DNA of 64,000 nt, taken from positions 1 through 64,000 of the forward strand of contig NZ_BOPB01000031.1 in the NCBI RefSeq assembly GCF_016863535.1, given 5' to 3'. Under the pieces are notes generated by a model that was given only the letters and a program-made list of their open reading frames with translations, was not told where the DNA came from and did no database searches. The position numbers were made by a program, and so were the translations under genes. Within the stretch, counting starts at the first letter, position 1. Each line of letters opens with the position of its first letter. The stretch comes from Micromonospora lutea. GTDB lineage: Bacteria > Actinomycetota > Actinomycetes > Mycobacteriales > Micromonosporaceae. Positions 16,569-25,922 of this stretch are shown in pieces.

Positions 16569-17144
16569 GTGCGAGGCGTTGTCTCGTATATGCCGGAGAA
16601 GGATGTGGTGGTTGTCGGGGCTGGGCAGGCAGGGCTGTCCAGCGGGTACCACTTGCGCTCTTCCGGTCTTGACTTTGCTGTTCTGGACGCCAACCGGGTG
16701 CCGGGCGGGGCCTGGCAGCACCGGTGGCCGACGCTGCGCATGGCGACGGTGCACGGGATCTTCGACCTGCCTGGCATGCGTTTCACCTTTCGTCGCCGGA
16801 CGAGCCGGCAGCTGAGGCGGTGCCGGAACGCCGGTCTCCTGCGACGCCGGCCGATGTTCAGCCGGATCGTGCCCGATGGCGTCCGGTGGCGCGACGGCGC
16901 GGCACAGGACGTGGGCGTCATCCTCTGGTGCACCGGTTTCCGGCCGGCGCTCGATCACCTGGCCTCGCTGCGGCTGCGCAGGCCCCTCGGCGGCATCGTC
17001 GTGGACGGCACCCGGGTGGTCGCCGACCCCCGGATCCACCTGGTCGGCTACGGGCCGTCCGCGAGCACGGTCGGCGCGAACCGCGCCGGGCGGGCAGCGG
17101 TACGCGAACTGCGCGAGCTTCTGGCGGCGCCCGCCCCGGTCTGA
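16569..17144 (+). pseudogene. Decayed flavin-dependent monooxygenase (NAD(P)/FAD oxidoreductase)
   Basis: The N-terminal FAD fingerprint is intact (VVVVGAGQAGLSSGYHL) and so is the C-terminal third (VGVILWCTGFRPALDHLASL, then LVGYGPSASTVGANRAGR). The middle is missing: the expected HLSSPDEPAAEAVP lies in another frame at about 16780-16830, followed at once by GLLRRRPMFSRIVPDGVRW in the original frame. So at least one frameshift and a deletion of well over 100 codons, including the NADPH-binding Rossmann motif, have occurred. Only about 190 codons remain against the usual 340-400. The remaining ORF is open but should not make an active enzyme. Confidence 0.75.
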
Positions 17145-17164
17145 CCGACACTGGCGGCGGTACG

Positions 17165-18184
17165 TCAGCGATGCTGTGGGCCGGGATACTGCGCGTGCAG
17201 GTCGCCGTCGAACAGCCGCCAGCAGAAGTCGTTCATCCGGGCGGCGGTGGGTGCGTGTCTGGCGATGATCTCTGCGACGGGCGGCGGCACGTCCGGTGGA
17301 ATGTCGCCGGTCGCGCATCGGCGCACGAACCGGTCTCGGGCGATGGGACCGCTGCCGGCTGGCACGGGCACACCGCACACCGCGGTGACCAGCCAGTTCA
17401 CCAACCTCATCGCGGCGTAGTCGGCGTCGTGGCCGGCGTTGCGGGCGGCGAAGTCACGCTCGGAGTCGGACAGGTCGAAGCGCGGGGAGGTGGCGAGGCC
17501 GAAGTCGACGAGGTAGAGCCGGTCGTCGTCGGCCCGGATGTTGCCGAAGTGTCCGTCCAGGTGCAGCACCTCGCGGTGACGCAGGAACGCTGCCATCTCG
17601 AGCAGTTGCCGCTCGACCGTCGCGGCCGTGCCGACGGGGTCGTCAAGCCACCTGGACAGCCCGTCCGTGAGGTGTTCGAGGAACAGCACAAGACTCGTGG
17701 TGGCATTGGCGAGCGCGTCGAGTCGGGCACGCACGGCCTGATTGTCGCCGAACTGGGAGACGACGGCGTCGATGTCGACGTGCTCGGGTGCGACCGGCGG
17801 GCGTCCGGGCAGCACTCGCCAGTGGTGCAGCAGCGGGAACGATTCCGTCTCGCCGGCGAGGACGCCCTCGGTGACGCTCAGGTTTGCGGCCAACTCGCGC
17901 CACGCGTTGAAGCTCGGGCCGGCCAGGCGGTACATGCCGTACTGCCAGCGGACCGGCAGGTCGAACAGGTTCGCCGTGTTGTGCGGATGCGCCAGTTCCC
18001 GGTCGGTGAGTGGAACCCGCTTGACGAAGACGGGCACGCCGTCGACGTCGGCGGTCAGTGAGCCGCCGCCCACACCCACGCCGGTGAGTGATCCGGCCTG
18101 CACCAACGCCGCCAGTTCGCCGTCGGTACGGGCTGCCAGCGACGCCGCGACGCGATCATGGCGAGAACGCCGGGTCGGAAGCAC
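17165..18184 (-). CDS. Kinase-fold (protein kinase/APH-like) protein
   Basis: A 339-residue soluble protein with kinase-like catalytic motifs: a Lys in VPVFVKRVPL (possible ATP-binding Lys), HLDGHFGNI matching the HxDxxxxN catalytic loop and LYLVDFGLA matching DFG. A Gly-rich GVGVGGGSL element lies near residue 38. It is probably a small-molecule or protein kinase of the same superfamily as aminoglycoside phosphotransferases; the substrate is unknown. The start is a GTG at 18184 and is not well supported. It ends 20 bp from the decayed monooxygenase, convergent to it. Confidence 0.75.
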   Translation of the reverse strand: MLPTRRSRHDRVAASLAARTDGELAALVQAGSLTGVGVGGGSLTADVDGVPVFVKRVPLTDRELAHPHNTANLFDLPVRWQYGMYRLAGPSFNAWRELAANLSVTEGVLAGETESFPLLHHWRVLPGRPPVAPEHVDIDAVVSQFGDNQAVRARLDALANATTSLVLFLEHLTDGLSRWLDDPVGTAATVERQLLEMAAFLRHREVLHLDGHFGNIRADDDRLYLVDFGLATSPRFDLSDSERDFAARNAGHDADYAAMRLVNWLVTAVCGVPVPAGSGPIARDRFVRRCATGDIPPDVPPPVAEIIARHAPTAARMNDFCWRLFDGDLHAQYPGPQHR

Positions 18185-18316
18185 TACTGCATCGTGTCAT
18201 CGGCCGACAGACCCTGCCAGAGTGACGCCGGTGCCGGTCACCGCGTCCGGACGGGCCCGAGCTCGAATGTGTCGTGAGGGGGCTCGGACCGAAAGCCGGA
18301 CGCTTCAGCCGGGGCG

Positions 18317-19201
18317 TCAGGGTGCCGGGACGCGGACACCGACGGCGAGCATGCGGGCTTCGGTGGCCGCCTTGCGGGCCTGCTCGTGGAAGTCGGGTGC
18401 GGCGCAGACGAACAGGGTGTCGCCCCCGGCACCGCCCAGGGCGCAGGCGTAGGCGGGTGTGCCGGGCCTGATCTCGTCGGTGATGGTTCCTCCCTCGATC
18501 ACCCGCACAAGCCGGTCTCCGGTGGCGTCGGCGATCCACAGCCCGCCCTCCGCGTCGAGGCAGGCGCCGTCACCGGCGACCCTGACCTGGCCGAGGATCG
18601 CCGCGACGTCGCGGTCGGTCGGCAGCGGCCCGAACTCGGCCCACACCCGGCGGTCGGTGAGTTCGCCGTCGTCGGTCACGGTGAAGGCGGTGACCCGGTT
18701 CCCGAACGTCTCCACCACCAGCAGGACGTTGTCCGGCGTGAGCACAGCGCCGTTGGGAAACCAGAGGTCGTCGGCGACCTGGGTGACCCGGCCGTCGGGA
18801 TCGACCCGGTGCAGCGCCGCCGGCTCCAGCGGTGCGCCGGACATCAGGTCGAAGCCGAAGTTGCCCACGTACGCGCGACCGTGCTCATCCACCACCATGT
18901 CGTTGGCGTGTCCGGTGGCGTGTCCGCTCAGATCGGCATGGACGGTCAGTGTGCCGTCCGGCTCCCGGCGGAGGACCTTGCGGTCCCGCATGGAGACGAC
19001 CAGCAGCCGACCGTCGGGGAGCCAGCCGAGACCGGAGGGCTGCCCCGGCACCTCGGCCTCCACCCGCAGGTCCGTTCCGTCCTCGTGCATGGAGCGGACC
19101 CGGTATCCGTAGAAGTCGGAGAACCAGAGCCGCCCGTCGCGCCAGCGCGGCGCCTCCAGGAAGTGGAAACCCTCCGCCAGGGTGGTCGTCGCCGTGGTCA
19201 T
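18317..19201 (-). CDS. SMP-30/gluconolactonase-family lactonase
   Basis: A 294-residue six-bladed beta-propeller of the SMP-30/gluconolactonase/LRE family. The first metal ligand region is FHFLEAPRWRDGRLWFSDF, with repeated blade motifs such as SGLGWLPDGRLLVVSM, HANDMVVDEHGRAYVGNFGF and LWIADATGDRLVRV; the NDMV Asn and the Asp near DGACLDAEGGLW are expected metal ligands. Such enzymes hydrolyse sugar lactones or other cyclic esters. ATG 19201 follows GGAGGAAG. It is the last gene of the minus-strand import/degradation operon, 73 bp after the SDR gene. Confidence 0.88.
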   Translation of the reverse strand: MTTATTTLAEGFHFLEAPRWRDGRLWFSDFYGYRVRSMHEDGTDLRVEAEVPGQPSGLGWLPDGRLLVVSMRDRKVLRREPDGTLTVHADLSGHATGHANDMVVDEHGRAYVGNFGFDLMSGAPLEPAALHRVDPDGRVTQVADDLWFPNGAVLTPDNVLLVVETFGNRVTAFTVTDDGELTDRRVWAEFGPLPTDRDVAAILGQVRVAGDGACLDAEGGLWIADATGDRLVRVIEGGTITDEIRPGTPAYACALGGAGGDTLFVCAAPDFHEQARKAATEARMLAVGVRVPAP

Positions 19202-19274
19202 GTGTCTTCCTCCTCTGATCGTGCTGCACGTCACTGAGCTGTGGATAGGGGACTGGTGTGCGTCGGTGGATCGG

Positions 19275-20012
19275 TCAGATGGCCATGCCACCGTCCACCG
19301 GCAGGACCACGCCGGTGATGTACGACGCCTCGTCGGAGGCCAGGAACGCGACCGCGGCCGCCATCTCCGACGCGTCGGCGAATCGACCCATGGGAATGGC
19401 CGCGGTGAGCTGCGCCAGTTTCTCCTGCGGCACCGAGGCGATCATGCGGGTCTGCGCGCTGGGTGAGATGGCGTTGACCGTGATCCCGAACCGGGCCAGT
19501 TCCTTCGCGGTGGTGCGGGTGAAGCCGATGATCCCGGCCTTGGCCATCGAGTAGTTCGACTGGCCGGGGTTGCCCCGCAGACCGGTGTAGGAGGTGACGT
19601 TGATGATGCGTCCCGCGCCCTGCCGCCGGAAGTGGGGGACCACCGCGCGGGTGAAGCGGAACGTGCCGCCGGCGTGCACCGCCATGACCGACTCGTAGTC
19701 GTCATCGCTCAGCTTCCACACCACGCCGTCGCGGAGATTGCCAGCGTTGTTGACCAGGACGTCGATCCGGCCACTCTCGGCGACCACCCGTTCGATCACC
19801 TCGGTGACCTGACCGGTGTCGGTGACGTCGGCGGCCAGTCCGATCGCTCCGATCTCGTCGGCGGCCTCCTGCACCGGTCCCGCCTCCAGGTCGACCAGGT
19901 AGACGGTGGCACCCGCCTGCCGGAAGTATGTGCCGACGGCGAGGCCGACACCGCGGGCGGCGCCGGTGACCACGACCGCGCGGCCGGTGAAGTCGAAGGT
20001 GATGTTGCGCAT
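19275..20012 (-). CDS. SDR-family oxidoreductase (FabG-like 3-hydroxyacyl dehydrogenase/reductase)
   Basis: A 245-residue classical short-chain dehydrogenase. The cofactor motif is VVVTGAARGVGLAVG, the NNAG motif is VLVNNAGN, and the active site is NVTSYTG with YSMAKAG (YxxxK). The C terminus is the usual ITGVVLPVDGGMAI. Asp in VYLVDLEAG after the second strand suggests NAD(H) preference. It would interconvert a hydroxyl and a keto group, most simply a 3-hydroxyacyl-CoA and 3-ketoacyl-CoA, given the thiolase just upstream. Its ATG shares bases with the thiolase stop (TGATG at 20010-20014). Confidence 0.92.
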   Translation of the reverse strand: MRNITFDFTGRAVVVTGAARGVGLAVGTYFRQAGATVYLVDLEAGPVQEAADEIGAIGLAADVTDTGQVTEVIERVVAESGRIDVLVNNAGNLRDGVVWKLSDDDYESVMAVHAGGTFRFTRAVVPHFRRQGAGRIINVTSYTGLRGNPGQSNYSMAKAGIIGFTRTTAKELARFGITVNAISPSAQTRMIASVPQEKLAQLTAAIPMGRFADASEMAAAVAFLASDEASYITGVVLPVDGGMAI

Positions 20013-21238
20013 CAGGAGAGCCTTTCCAGGATGACTGCCATGCCCTGCCCGCCACCGACGCACATGGTCTCCAGTCCGATGGTCCGGTCGGTGGCACGGA
20101 GTCCGTTGATCAGCGTCGTGGTGATCCGGGCGCCGGTCATGCCGTACGGGTGGCCGAGAGCGATCGCCCCGCCGTGCACGTTCAGCTTGTCGCCGAACGG
20201 GTCGATGCCCAGGTCGTGGGCGGACGGGATGACCTGGGCCGCGAACGCCTCGTTGATCTCGATCAGGTCGACGTCGTCGATTGTCATGCCCGCACGCCGC
20301 AGCGCCTGCCGGGATGCGGCGACCGGCCCGAGACCCATGATCTCCGGGGAGAGGCCGGTGACGCCGGTGGCGACGATCCGCGCCAGGGGAGTGATGCCCA
20401 GTTCGCGGGCCCTGGTGTCGGACATGACGACGAGCGCCGCGGCACCGTCGTTCAACGGGCAGCAGTTGCCCGCGGTGATCAGCCCGTTGGGCCGGAACAC
20501 CGGCTTCAGGGCGGCCACCGCGTCGTAGCTGACCCCGGCGCGGGGGCCGTCGTCGGCGTCGACGGTAGAACCGTCCGGCAGGGTCACCGGGGTGATCTCG
20601 CGGCGGTAGAAGCCGCTGGCGATCGCCTGCTCGGCTAGGTGCTGGGAGCGCACCGCGAACCGGTCCATCTCCTCGCGGGTGACGCCCCGGGCGCGGGCCA
20701 GGTTCTCCGCGGTCTGCCCCATGGCGATGTAGACGTCGGGCAGGCGGCCGTCGGCACGAGGATCGGTCCAGCCGTCGGCACCGGACTCTGCCGCGTCGCG
20801 GGTACGGGCCTCCGCCTCGGCGAACGCCGGGTTGTGGGTGTCCGGCCACGAGTCGGAGGTGCCCCGGTCGTGCCGGGACACCGTCTCCACACCGGCCGAC
20901 ACGAACACGTCTCCCTCGCCCGCCCGGATGGCGTGCAGCGCCATCCGGGTCGTCTGCACCGAGGAGGCGCAGTAGCGGGTGACCGTGGTGCCCGGCACGT
21001 CGTCCAGCCCGAGCAGAACGGCGACCACCCGAGCCATGTTGTCGCCCTGCTCGCCGCCGGGCAGCCCGCAACCCAGCATCAGGTCGTCGATCTCGGTCGG
21101 GTCCAGCGCCGGCACCTGCGCGAGCGCGGCCCGCACCAGTTGCACGGTCAGATCGTCGGGACGCAGCTGCGCGAGCGATCCCTTGCGGGCGCGGCCGATC
21201 GGTGAGCGGGCCGCCGCGACGATCACGGCTTCGGGCAC
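20012..21238 (-). CDS. Thiolase (acetyl-CoA C-acyltransferase)
   Basis: A 408-residue thiolase. The nucleophilic Cys90 sits in VTRYCASSVQT, the second half has NEAFAAQ, then GGAIALGHPYGMTGAR (catalytic His) and CVGGGQGMAVILERL (second catalytic Cys, residue 393). It would cleave a 3-ketoacyl-CoA with free CoA, or condense acyl-CoAs. GTG 21238 follows AGGAGGT. Its first 16 bp overlap the end of the upstream permease gene, which ties it firmly to the transporter operon. Confidence 0.93.
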   Translation of the reverse strand: MPEAVIVAAARSPIGRARKGSLAQLRPDDLTVQLVRAALAQVPALDPTEIDDLMLGCGLPGGEQGDNMARVVAVLLGLDDVPGTTVTRYCASSVQTTRMALHAIRAGEGDVFVSAGVETVSRHDRGTSDSWPDTHNPAFAEAEARTRDAAESGADGWTDPRADGRLPDVYIAMGQTAENLARARGVTREEMDRFAVRSQHLAEQAIASGFYRREITPVTLPDGSTVDADDGPRAGVSYDAVAALKPVFRPNGLITAGNCCPLNDGAAALVVMSDTRARELGITPLARIVATGVTGLSPEIMGLGPVAASRQALRRAGMTIDDVDLIEINEAFAAQVIPSAHDLGIDPFGDKLNVHGGAIALGHPYGMTGARITTTLINGLRATDRTIGLETMCVGGGQGMAVILERLS

Positions 21239-22227
21239 GGGTACCTCCTGGGCGAGTCCGCGCGGCGGGCGCGGATCCGGTCGACGGTCCGGTGCAGGCC
21301 GGGGCTCTCGATGGCCACGATCACCGCGAGCAGGGCCGCGTAGAGCAGTTGGGTGGAGTAGTCGGGCAGGGCGGTGGTCACCACGATCTGCGCGAGCAGG
21401 GCGACCGAGAGCGCGCCGGCCAGCAGGCCGAGCGGGGCGCCCCGGCCGCCGGCCAGGGATACCCCGCCGAGCAGGGCGGCCACCGCCGCCAGGATCAGCG
21501 GTTGCAGCCCCGGATCAGGGTTGGCCGAGGCGTAGCTGTAGGCGAGCAGTGCGCCGCCGAGGGCCGCGAGCGCCCCCGACAGGGTGAACAGCCCGACGAG
21601 CCGGCGGTCCACCCGTACGCCGGTGACGCGGCTGGCGCGGCGGTCCCCACCGATCGCCCGCAGTTCGCGGCCCAGCCTGGTGCCGCCGAGCAGCAGCGCC
21701 AGGGCGAGGAACGCCCCGAGCGTCACCAGGCTGCGCGGCGAGAAGATCCCGGCGATGGTCTTGTCCACCCACAGGGTGGCGTCGCTGTTGGGGTAGGTCA
21801 CGCTCAAGCCGCCGGAGAGCACGTTCGTCAGACCCAGCAACGCGATGTAGGTCGCGAGGGTCACCGGCATGGACGGAATGCGCAGTCCCGCGATCAAGCC
21901 GCCCTGCACCGCCCCGATGGCGGCACCGGCGGCCACCGCGGCCAGGACGCCCGCCAGGGGTGAGGTCGCCCCAGCGCTGACCGCGAGCATCCCGCCGAGG
22001 GCGTACGTGCCGACAACCGACAGGTCGAACTCGCCCGCGATCATCGTGATGCCGATGGCCAGGGCCAGCAGCCCCAGTTGCGCGAAGCCCTGCAACGCGT
22101 TGTAGGCGTCGAACAGCTCCAGTTGTCGGCCACTCACCAGCGGCGAGGCCACGAAGGCCGCCAGCACGACGGCCAGCGAGACGACCGGCATCAGCCGCTC
22201 CGGCCGGGCCAGCCACGCCCGGCTCAT
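21223..22227 (-). CDS. ABC transporter permease, ribose/branched sugar type (second permease)
   Basis: A 334-residue RbsC-like permease with eight to ten hydrophobic segments. The characteristic GITMIAGEFDLSVVGTYALG (FDLSVG-type motif) is near residue 60 and ALGGALLAYSYASANPDPG lies toward the C terminus. It forms the membrane channel with the permease encoded just upstream. The ATG at 22227 overlaps the upstream stop (ATGA). This importer family usually carries pentoses or autoinducer-2-like molecules, but related systems import other polar solutes. Confidence 0.9.
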   Translation of the reverse strand: MSRAWLARPERLMPVVSLAVVLAAFVASPLVSGRQLELFDAYNALQGFAQLGLLALAIGITMIAGEFDLSVVGTYALGGMLAVSAGATSPLAGVLAAVAAGAAIGAVQGGLIAGLRIPSMPVTLATYIALLGLTNVLSGGLSVTYPNSDATLWVDKTIAGIFSPRSLVTLGAFLALALLLGGTRLGRELRAIGGDRRASRVTGVRVDRRLVGLFTLSGALAALGGALLAYSYASANPDPGLQPLILAAVAALLGGVSLAGGRGAPLGLLAGALSVALLAQIVVTTALPDYSTQLLYAALLAVIVAIESPGLHRTVDRIRARRADSPRRYPCPKP

Positions 22228-23240
22228 CGCCAACCCCGGGTGGTACGCAGATGCACGGCGATGACGACGACGAGCACGAGGAGACCTTTCACGAGGATCT
22301 GCATGCCGGTCGAGTAGCCGCGCAGCAGCAGGACATCGGAGATGACGGAGATGAGCAGCGCACCGCCCAGGGTCTGCAGGGCTGATCCGCGACCACCGGC
22401 GATCGCGGTGCCACCCACCAGGACGGCCGCGATGGCGTCGAGGGTGAGGGTGCCGCCGAGGGTGACCGTGGCGGCGGTGTTGAACGACGCGAGGAAGATC
22501 CCGGTCACCGCGATGCACCCGCCGAAGAACGCCCAGGCGAGCACGGTCACCCGGCCGACCGGCAGGCCGGCGGCGCGGGCCGCGGCCCGGTTCTCCCCGA
22601 CGAGGTACATCTGCCGTCCGGCCGTCGTGCGGCGCAGCAGCCAGTGCGCGAGCACGGTCACGGCGAGCAGCGCGTACACGGACAGCGGCAGACCCAGCAG
22701 GGTCCGGTTGAACACGACGAACGCGTCGCTGGCGGGATACACCGGGGTGCCGCCGCTGAACCAGGTCGCGGCGGCACCGACGGCGAAACCGGCGGCGATG
22801 GTCAGCACGATGGGATTCGCGTCCCAGTAGCCGACGGCCGCCCCCTGAACGGCGGTGAGGACCACCCCGCAGACGAGTGCGACGAGCACTGCGGGCAGCA
22901 GGCCCAGATGCTGTGTCACCAGGAAGACCATCGCCACCACGGTCGCCGTCTGGGAGACGGCCAGCGACACCGCGGACCCGACGATCATCACCAGCGTCGC
23001 GCCGATCGCGGTGATCCCGACGAAGGCGGCGGAGGCGAGGATCGCGCGTGCGTTGTCGAGAGTGAGGAAGCGGTCCGTCGTCACCGCGAGGACGGCGAGG
23101 GGCAGCAGCAGTACGACCGACGCGACCGTGAGCGGGCCCGGCCGTCGGGGAAGCCGACCGCCCGGGGTTGGCGTGGGGTCGGCGGGGTCGGGATGGGTGG
23201 CGAGCGCTGCGCTGTGGCGTGATCCGTCGGCTGAGGTCAT
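22224..23240 (-). CDS. ABC transporter permease, ribose/branched sugar type (first permease)
   Basis: A 338-residue RbsC-like permease with an N-terminal Pro-rich cytoplasmic stretch (residues 1-38) before the first membrane segment. The diagnostic loop is degenerate: GATLVMIVGSAVSLAVSQTA in place of the usual GGIDLSVG, whereas the C-terminal VGGTAIAGGRGSALQTLGGA is conserved. Only the companion permease keeps the FDLSVG motif, so the two subunits are an asymmetric pair. The ATG overlaps the ATPase stop (ATGA, 23237-23240). Confidence 0.9.
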   Translation of the reverse strand: MTSADGSRHSAALATHPDPADPTPTPGGRLPRRPGPLTVASVVLLLPLAVLAVTTDRFLTLDNARAILASAAFVGITAIGATLVMIVGSAVSLAVSQTATVVAMVFLVTQHLGLLPAVLVALVCGVVLTAVQGAAVGYWDANPIVLTIAAGFAVGAAATWFSGGTPVYPASDAFVVFNRTLLGLPLSVYALLAVTVLAHWLLRRTTAGRQMYLVGENRAAARAAGLPVGRVTVLAWAFFGGCIAVTGIFLASFNTAATVTLGGTLTLDAIAAVLVGGTAIAGGRGSALQTLGGALLISVISDVLLLRGYSTGMQILVKGLLVLVVVIAVHLRTTRGWR

Positions 23241-24763
23241 GTCTGGTCCACTCCGTGCGTCATGTCCCGCATCAACGCGGATCCGTCGGCGTCGCCCTGG
23301 TAGCGGCGGACGATCCGGCCGTCCCGCATCGTGATGATCTCGTCGCCGAGTTCCAGCAGTTCCTCCAGTTCGGTGGAGGCGAAGATGACGACGAGCCCGG
23401 CGTCGGCGGCCTCGCGCAGCAGCCGATGGATGGCGGCACGTCCACCGATGTCGACACCCCGGGTCGGCTCGTCCAGCAGGAGGGCGAGGACGTCGTTCCG
23501 GCCGAGGCACCGGGCGACGAAGACCTTCTGCTGGTTTCCTCCGCTCAGGGCGCGGACCGGCTCCCGCAGCCGTCCGGCCGGTAGCCCGGCCAGGTCGGCG
23601 ATCGACCGGACGGCGTCCTGTTCGCGGCCCGGTCGCAGCACGCCGCCGCGGCCGAGGTGCGGTAGGCGGGTGGCGACCAGGTTTCCAGCGACCGACTTGT
23701 CGAGGAACAGTCCCTCGGTCTTGCGGTCGTTGGAGACGAAGGCGATGCCGTCGCGCGCGGCGGCCACCGGGTCGCGGTAGGGCACCGTACGGTCGCGCAG
23801 CCGCACGTTTCCGGTGGCCTTCGGATGCAGCCCGGCCAGTGCCCGCAGCACGTCCGAGGCGCCGCTGCCGAGCTGACCGGCGAGCGCGTGGATGCGCCCG
23901 GCCCGAGCGGTGAGGTCGAAGTTCACCAGGCGCCCGGGCACGGAGAGCCCTTCGATCCGCAACGCGTACGCCTGGCTGGTGGCGGGTTTGGCGACTGCGG
24001 CGAGCCGGTGCGGGGTCTCGCCGAGCATCTGGACGATCAGTTCGTCGACCGTCAGCTGCTCCGCCGCGGTCGTGGCCACGGTGCTGCCGTCGCGTAGCAC
24101 GGTCACCCGGTCGCAGAGGTCGAGGACCTCCGACAGCCGGTGCGAGACGAAGATGATCGAGCAGCCGGTGGCGGCGACCCGTCGGATCGCCGCGAACACG
24201 TGGGCGCTCTCCACGTCGCTGAGGGTCGCCGTGGGTTCGTCGAGGATCACCACTCGGGCGTTCTGACTGAGGGCCTTGGCGATCTCGACGAGCTGCCGTT
24301 CGCCGATGCCGAGCGTGGTCACCGGTTGGTCGGGGCGGATGTGTTCCAGGCCCATGCCGTCGAGGATCTGTCGGCACCGGGCCCTGGCGGTCCGCCGCCG
24401 GTTGACCAGCGGCGCGTCGATGTCGCCGAGCAGCATGTTCTCGCCGACCGTCAGCGCCGGTACGACGCTCAGCTCCTGGTCGACCAGGGCCACGCCCAGC
24501 CGTTGGGCGGCCTGCCGGCTGGGCAGTTCGACCGGTGTGCCGCCGATGGCGATGCGCCCGTGGTCCGGCGTGAGCTGTCCGGAGAGCATCTTCACGACGG
24601 TGCTCTTGCCGGCGCCGTTGTGACCGCAGAGTCCGTGGATCTCGCCGGGGCCCACGGTGAAGGAGGCGTCCCGGACCGCCGGTACGCCGTTGAAGGCCCG
24701 GGCCAGGCCCTCGACGCGTACCTGGACGCGGTCGAGGGCCGGCCGGGCGGCGGATCCGCTCAT
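23237..24763 (-). CDS. ABC transporter ATPase, RbsA-type (two nucleotide-binding domains)
   Basis: A 508-residue protein with tandem ATPase domains. Domain 1 has Walker A GHNGAGKST, signature LGIGERQLVEIAKAL and Walker B VVILDEPTATL. Domain 2 has signature LSGGNQQKVFVARCL and Walker B ALLLDEPTRGVDIG but a degenerate P-loop (QLGSGASDV), normal for RbsA/MglA proteins. It energises import by the two permeases. I chose ATG 24763 because it overlaps the lipoprotein stop (ATGA); an in-frame GTG lies 12 bp upstream. Confidence 0.93.
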   Translation of the reverse strand: MSGSAARPALDRVQVRVEGLARAFNGVPAVRDASFTVGPGEIHGLCGHNGAGKSTVVKMLSGQLTPDHGRIAIGGTPVELPSRQAAQRLGVALVDQELSVVPALTVGENMLLGDIDAPLVNRRRTARARCRQILDGMGLEHIRPDQPVTTLGIGERQLVEIAKALSQNARVVILDEPTATLSDVESAHVFAAIRRVAATGCSIIFVSHRLSEVLDLCDRVTVLRDGSTVATTAAEQLTVDELIVQMLGETPHRLAAVAKPATSQAYALRIEGLSVPGRLVNFDLTARAGRIHALAGQLGSGASDVLRALAGLHPKATGNVRLRDRTVPYRDPVAAARDGIAFVSNDRKTEGLFLDKSVAGNLVATRLPHLGRGGVLRPGREQDAVRSIADLAGLPAGRLREPVRALSGGNQQKVFVARCLGRNDVLALLLDEPTRGVDIGGRAAIHRLLREAADAGLVVIFASTELEELLELGDEIITMRDGRIVRRYQGDADGSALMRDMTHGVDQT

Positions 24764-25776
24764 ACCTTGCTGCACTGCTCGGCGAACTGGTCCAGGGTCG
24801 CGGCGGTGACCCGGCCCTCCTCGATGACCTCGCGCTGCGGCGGGTTCTGACCGGTCAGGAACCGTACGGTGTAATCGGCGGTCTGCTTGGCGATCGTGCC
24901 TGGATCCTCGGTGGCGGTGCCGTACATCTCCCCGGCCCGGATGGAGTCGATGCCGGCCTTGAAGCAGTTGCCGCCGGTGACGATCAGGCCGTCCTTGCCG
25001 CCCACCGGGATACCGGCCTGCTTGGCTGCCTGGATGATCGGCAGGGCCATGTAGTCGGCCATGCCGAACGCGGCCTGGACCCCGTCACGACCGTGCTTGG
25101 CGAACAGTTGCTGGGCGATGGTGCCGGAGAGCTGCGGATCCCAGTTGGCGTCCTGCTCGTCGACGACCTGGTACTGCGGCGCGCCGGCCAGCACCCGGTT
25201 GAAGCCCTTCATCCGGTCCTGGGTGACGAGCATGGACTTCGTGCCGGTGAGCACAATGATCTTGCCGGAGTCGCGGCCCTGGGCCTGGAGGCCCTCGATG
25301 ATGTTCTGGGCGGCGTACTCGCCGAGTTTCTCGTTGTCGGACAGGACCGACATCACGTCGTCGGCCACCGATGGGTCGGGCGGTCCGTCGAAGGCCAGTA
25401 CCGGAACTCCGGCGGCCTTGGCCTTCTGGATCGGCACCACCATCGCCTGGGTGTCGAGGATGGAGAGCGCGATCAGGTCCGGCTTCTGCGCGACAGCCTG
25501 GTTGAACTTCTGGACCTGGGTGCCCGGGTCCATGGTCGTCATATCGTTGATCTTGACGCCGGTCGAGGCCAGCTCCTCGCCGTAGACCTTGTTGAAGTAG
25601 GCGCCCCAGGGGTTGGAGTTCCCGTACCCGACCAGGGCGATCGTCTTGCCGGCCAGGGAGGAGCCGGTGCCTTCGCCGGGCGGCGCACCGGCGCCGTCGC
25701 CGCACGCGGTGGCCAGCAGGGTCAGTCCGAGGGCGCCGGCGGTGAGACCGACGCGGATTGTTCCGGTGCGGAGCAT
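24760..25776 (-). CDS. ABC transporter substrate-binding lipoprotein (periplasmic-binding type 4 fold)
   Basis: A 338-residue lipoprotein with lipobox LLATACGDG. The fold is that of ribose/galactose-type binding proteins: TIALVGYGNSNPWGAYFNKV at about 45-65, KPDLIALSILDTQAM (about 100), VLAFDGPPDP (about 125) and GGNCFKAGIDSIRAGEMYGT near the C terminus. ATG 25776 follows AAGGGAGA. It is the first gene of a seven-gene operon ending with the lactonase, so it probably recognises the compound which the thiolase, SDR and lactonase then process. Confidence 0.9.
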   Translation of the reverse strand: MLRTGTIRVGLTAGALGLTLLATACGDGAGAPPGEGTGSSLAGKTIALVGYGNSNPWGAYFNKVYGEELASTGVKINDMTTMDPGTQVQKFNQAVAQKPDLIALSILDTQAMVVPIQKAKAAGVPVLAFDGPPDPSVADDVMSVLSDNEKLGEYAAQNIIEGLQAQGRDSGKIIVLTGTKSMLVTQDRMKGFNRVLAGAPQYQVVDEQDANWDPQLSGTIAQQLFAKHGRDGVQAAFGMADYMALPIIQAAKQAGIPVGGKDGLIVTGGNCFKAGIDSIRAGEMYGTATEDPGTIAKQTADYTVRFLTGQNPPQREVIEEGRVTAATLDQFAEQCSKV

Positions 25777-25904
25777 GCGCTCTCCCTTGGGTCGGGGGTG
25801 GGTGCGAAGCGTCAGGGGGGTGCCGTGCGGCCGGCGCGGGAGCGTTGCCCGGGACGCCGGCTCCGTCGAGTTGTGTCGGTCGGAGTTTTCGAGATGAGCG
25901 GTGG

Positions 25905-25922
25905 TGACTAAGCGCATAGTCA
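25905..25922. promoter_or_regulatory. Candidate TetR operator between divergent operons
   Basis: TGACTA-AGCGCA-TAGTCA, an 18-bp near-palindrome (only the A/A pair flanking GCGC fails to pair) in the 272-bp divergent region between the importer operon and the TetR gene. Position and symmetry fit autoregulation by the adjacent TetR protein; no binding evidence is available. Confidence 0.45.
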
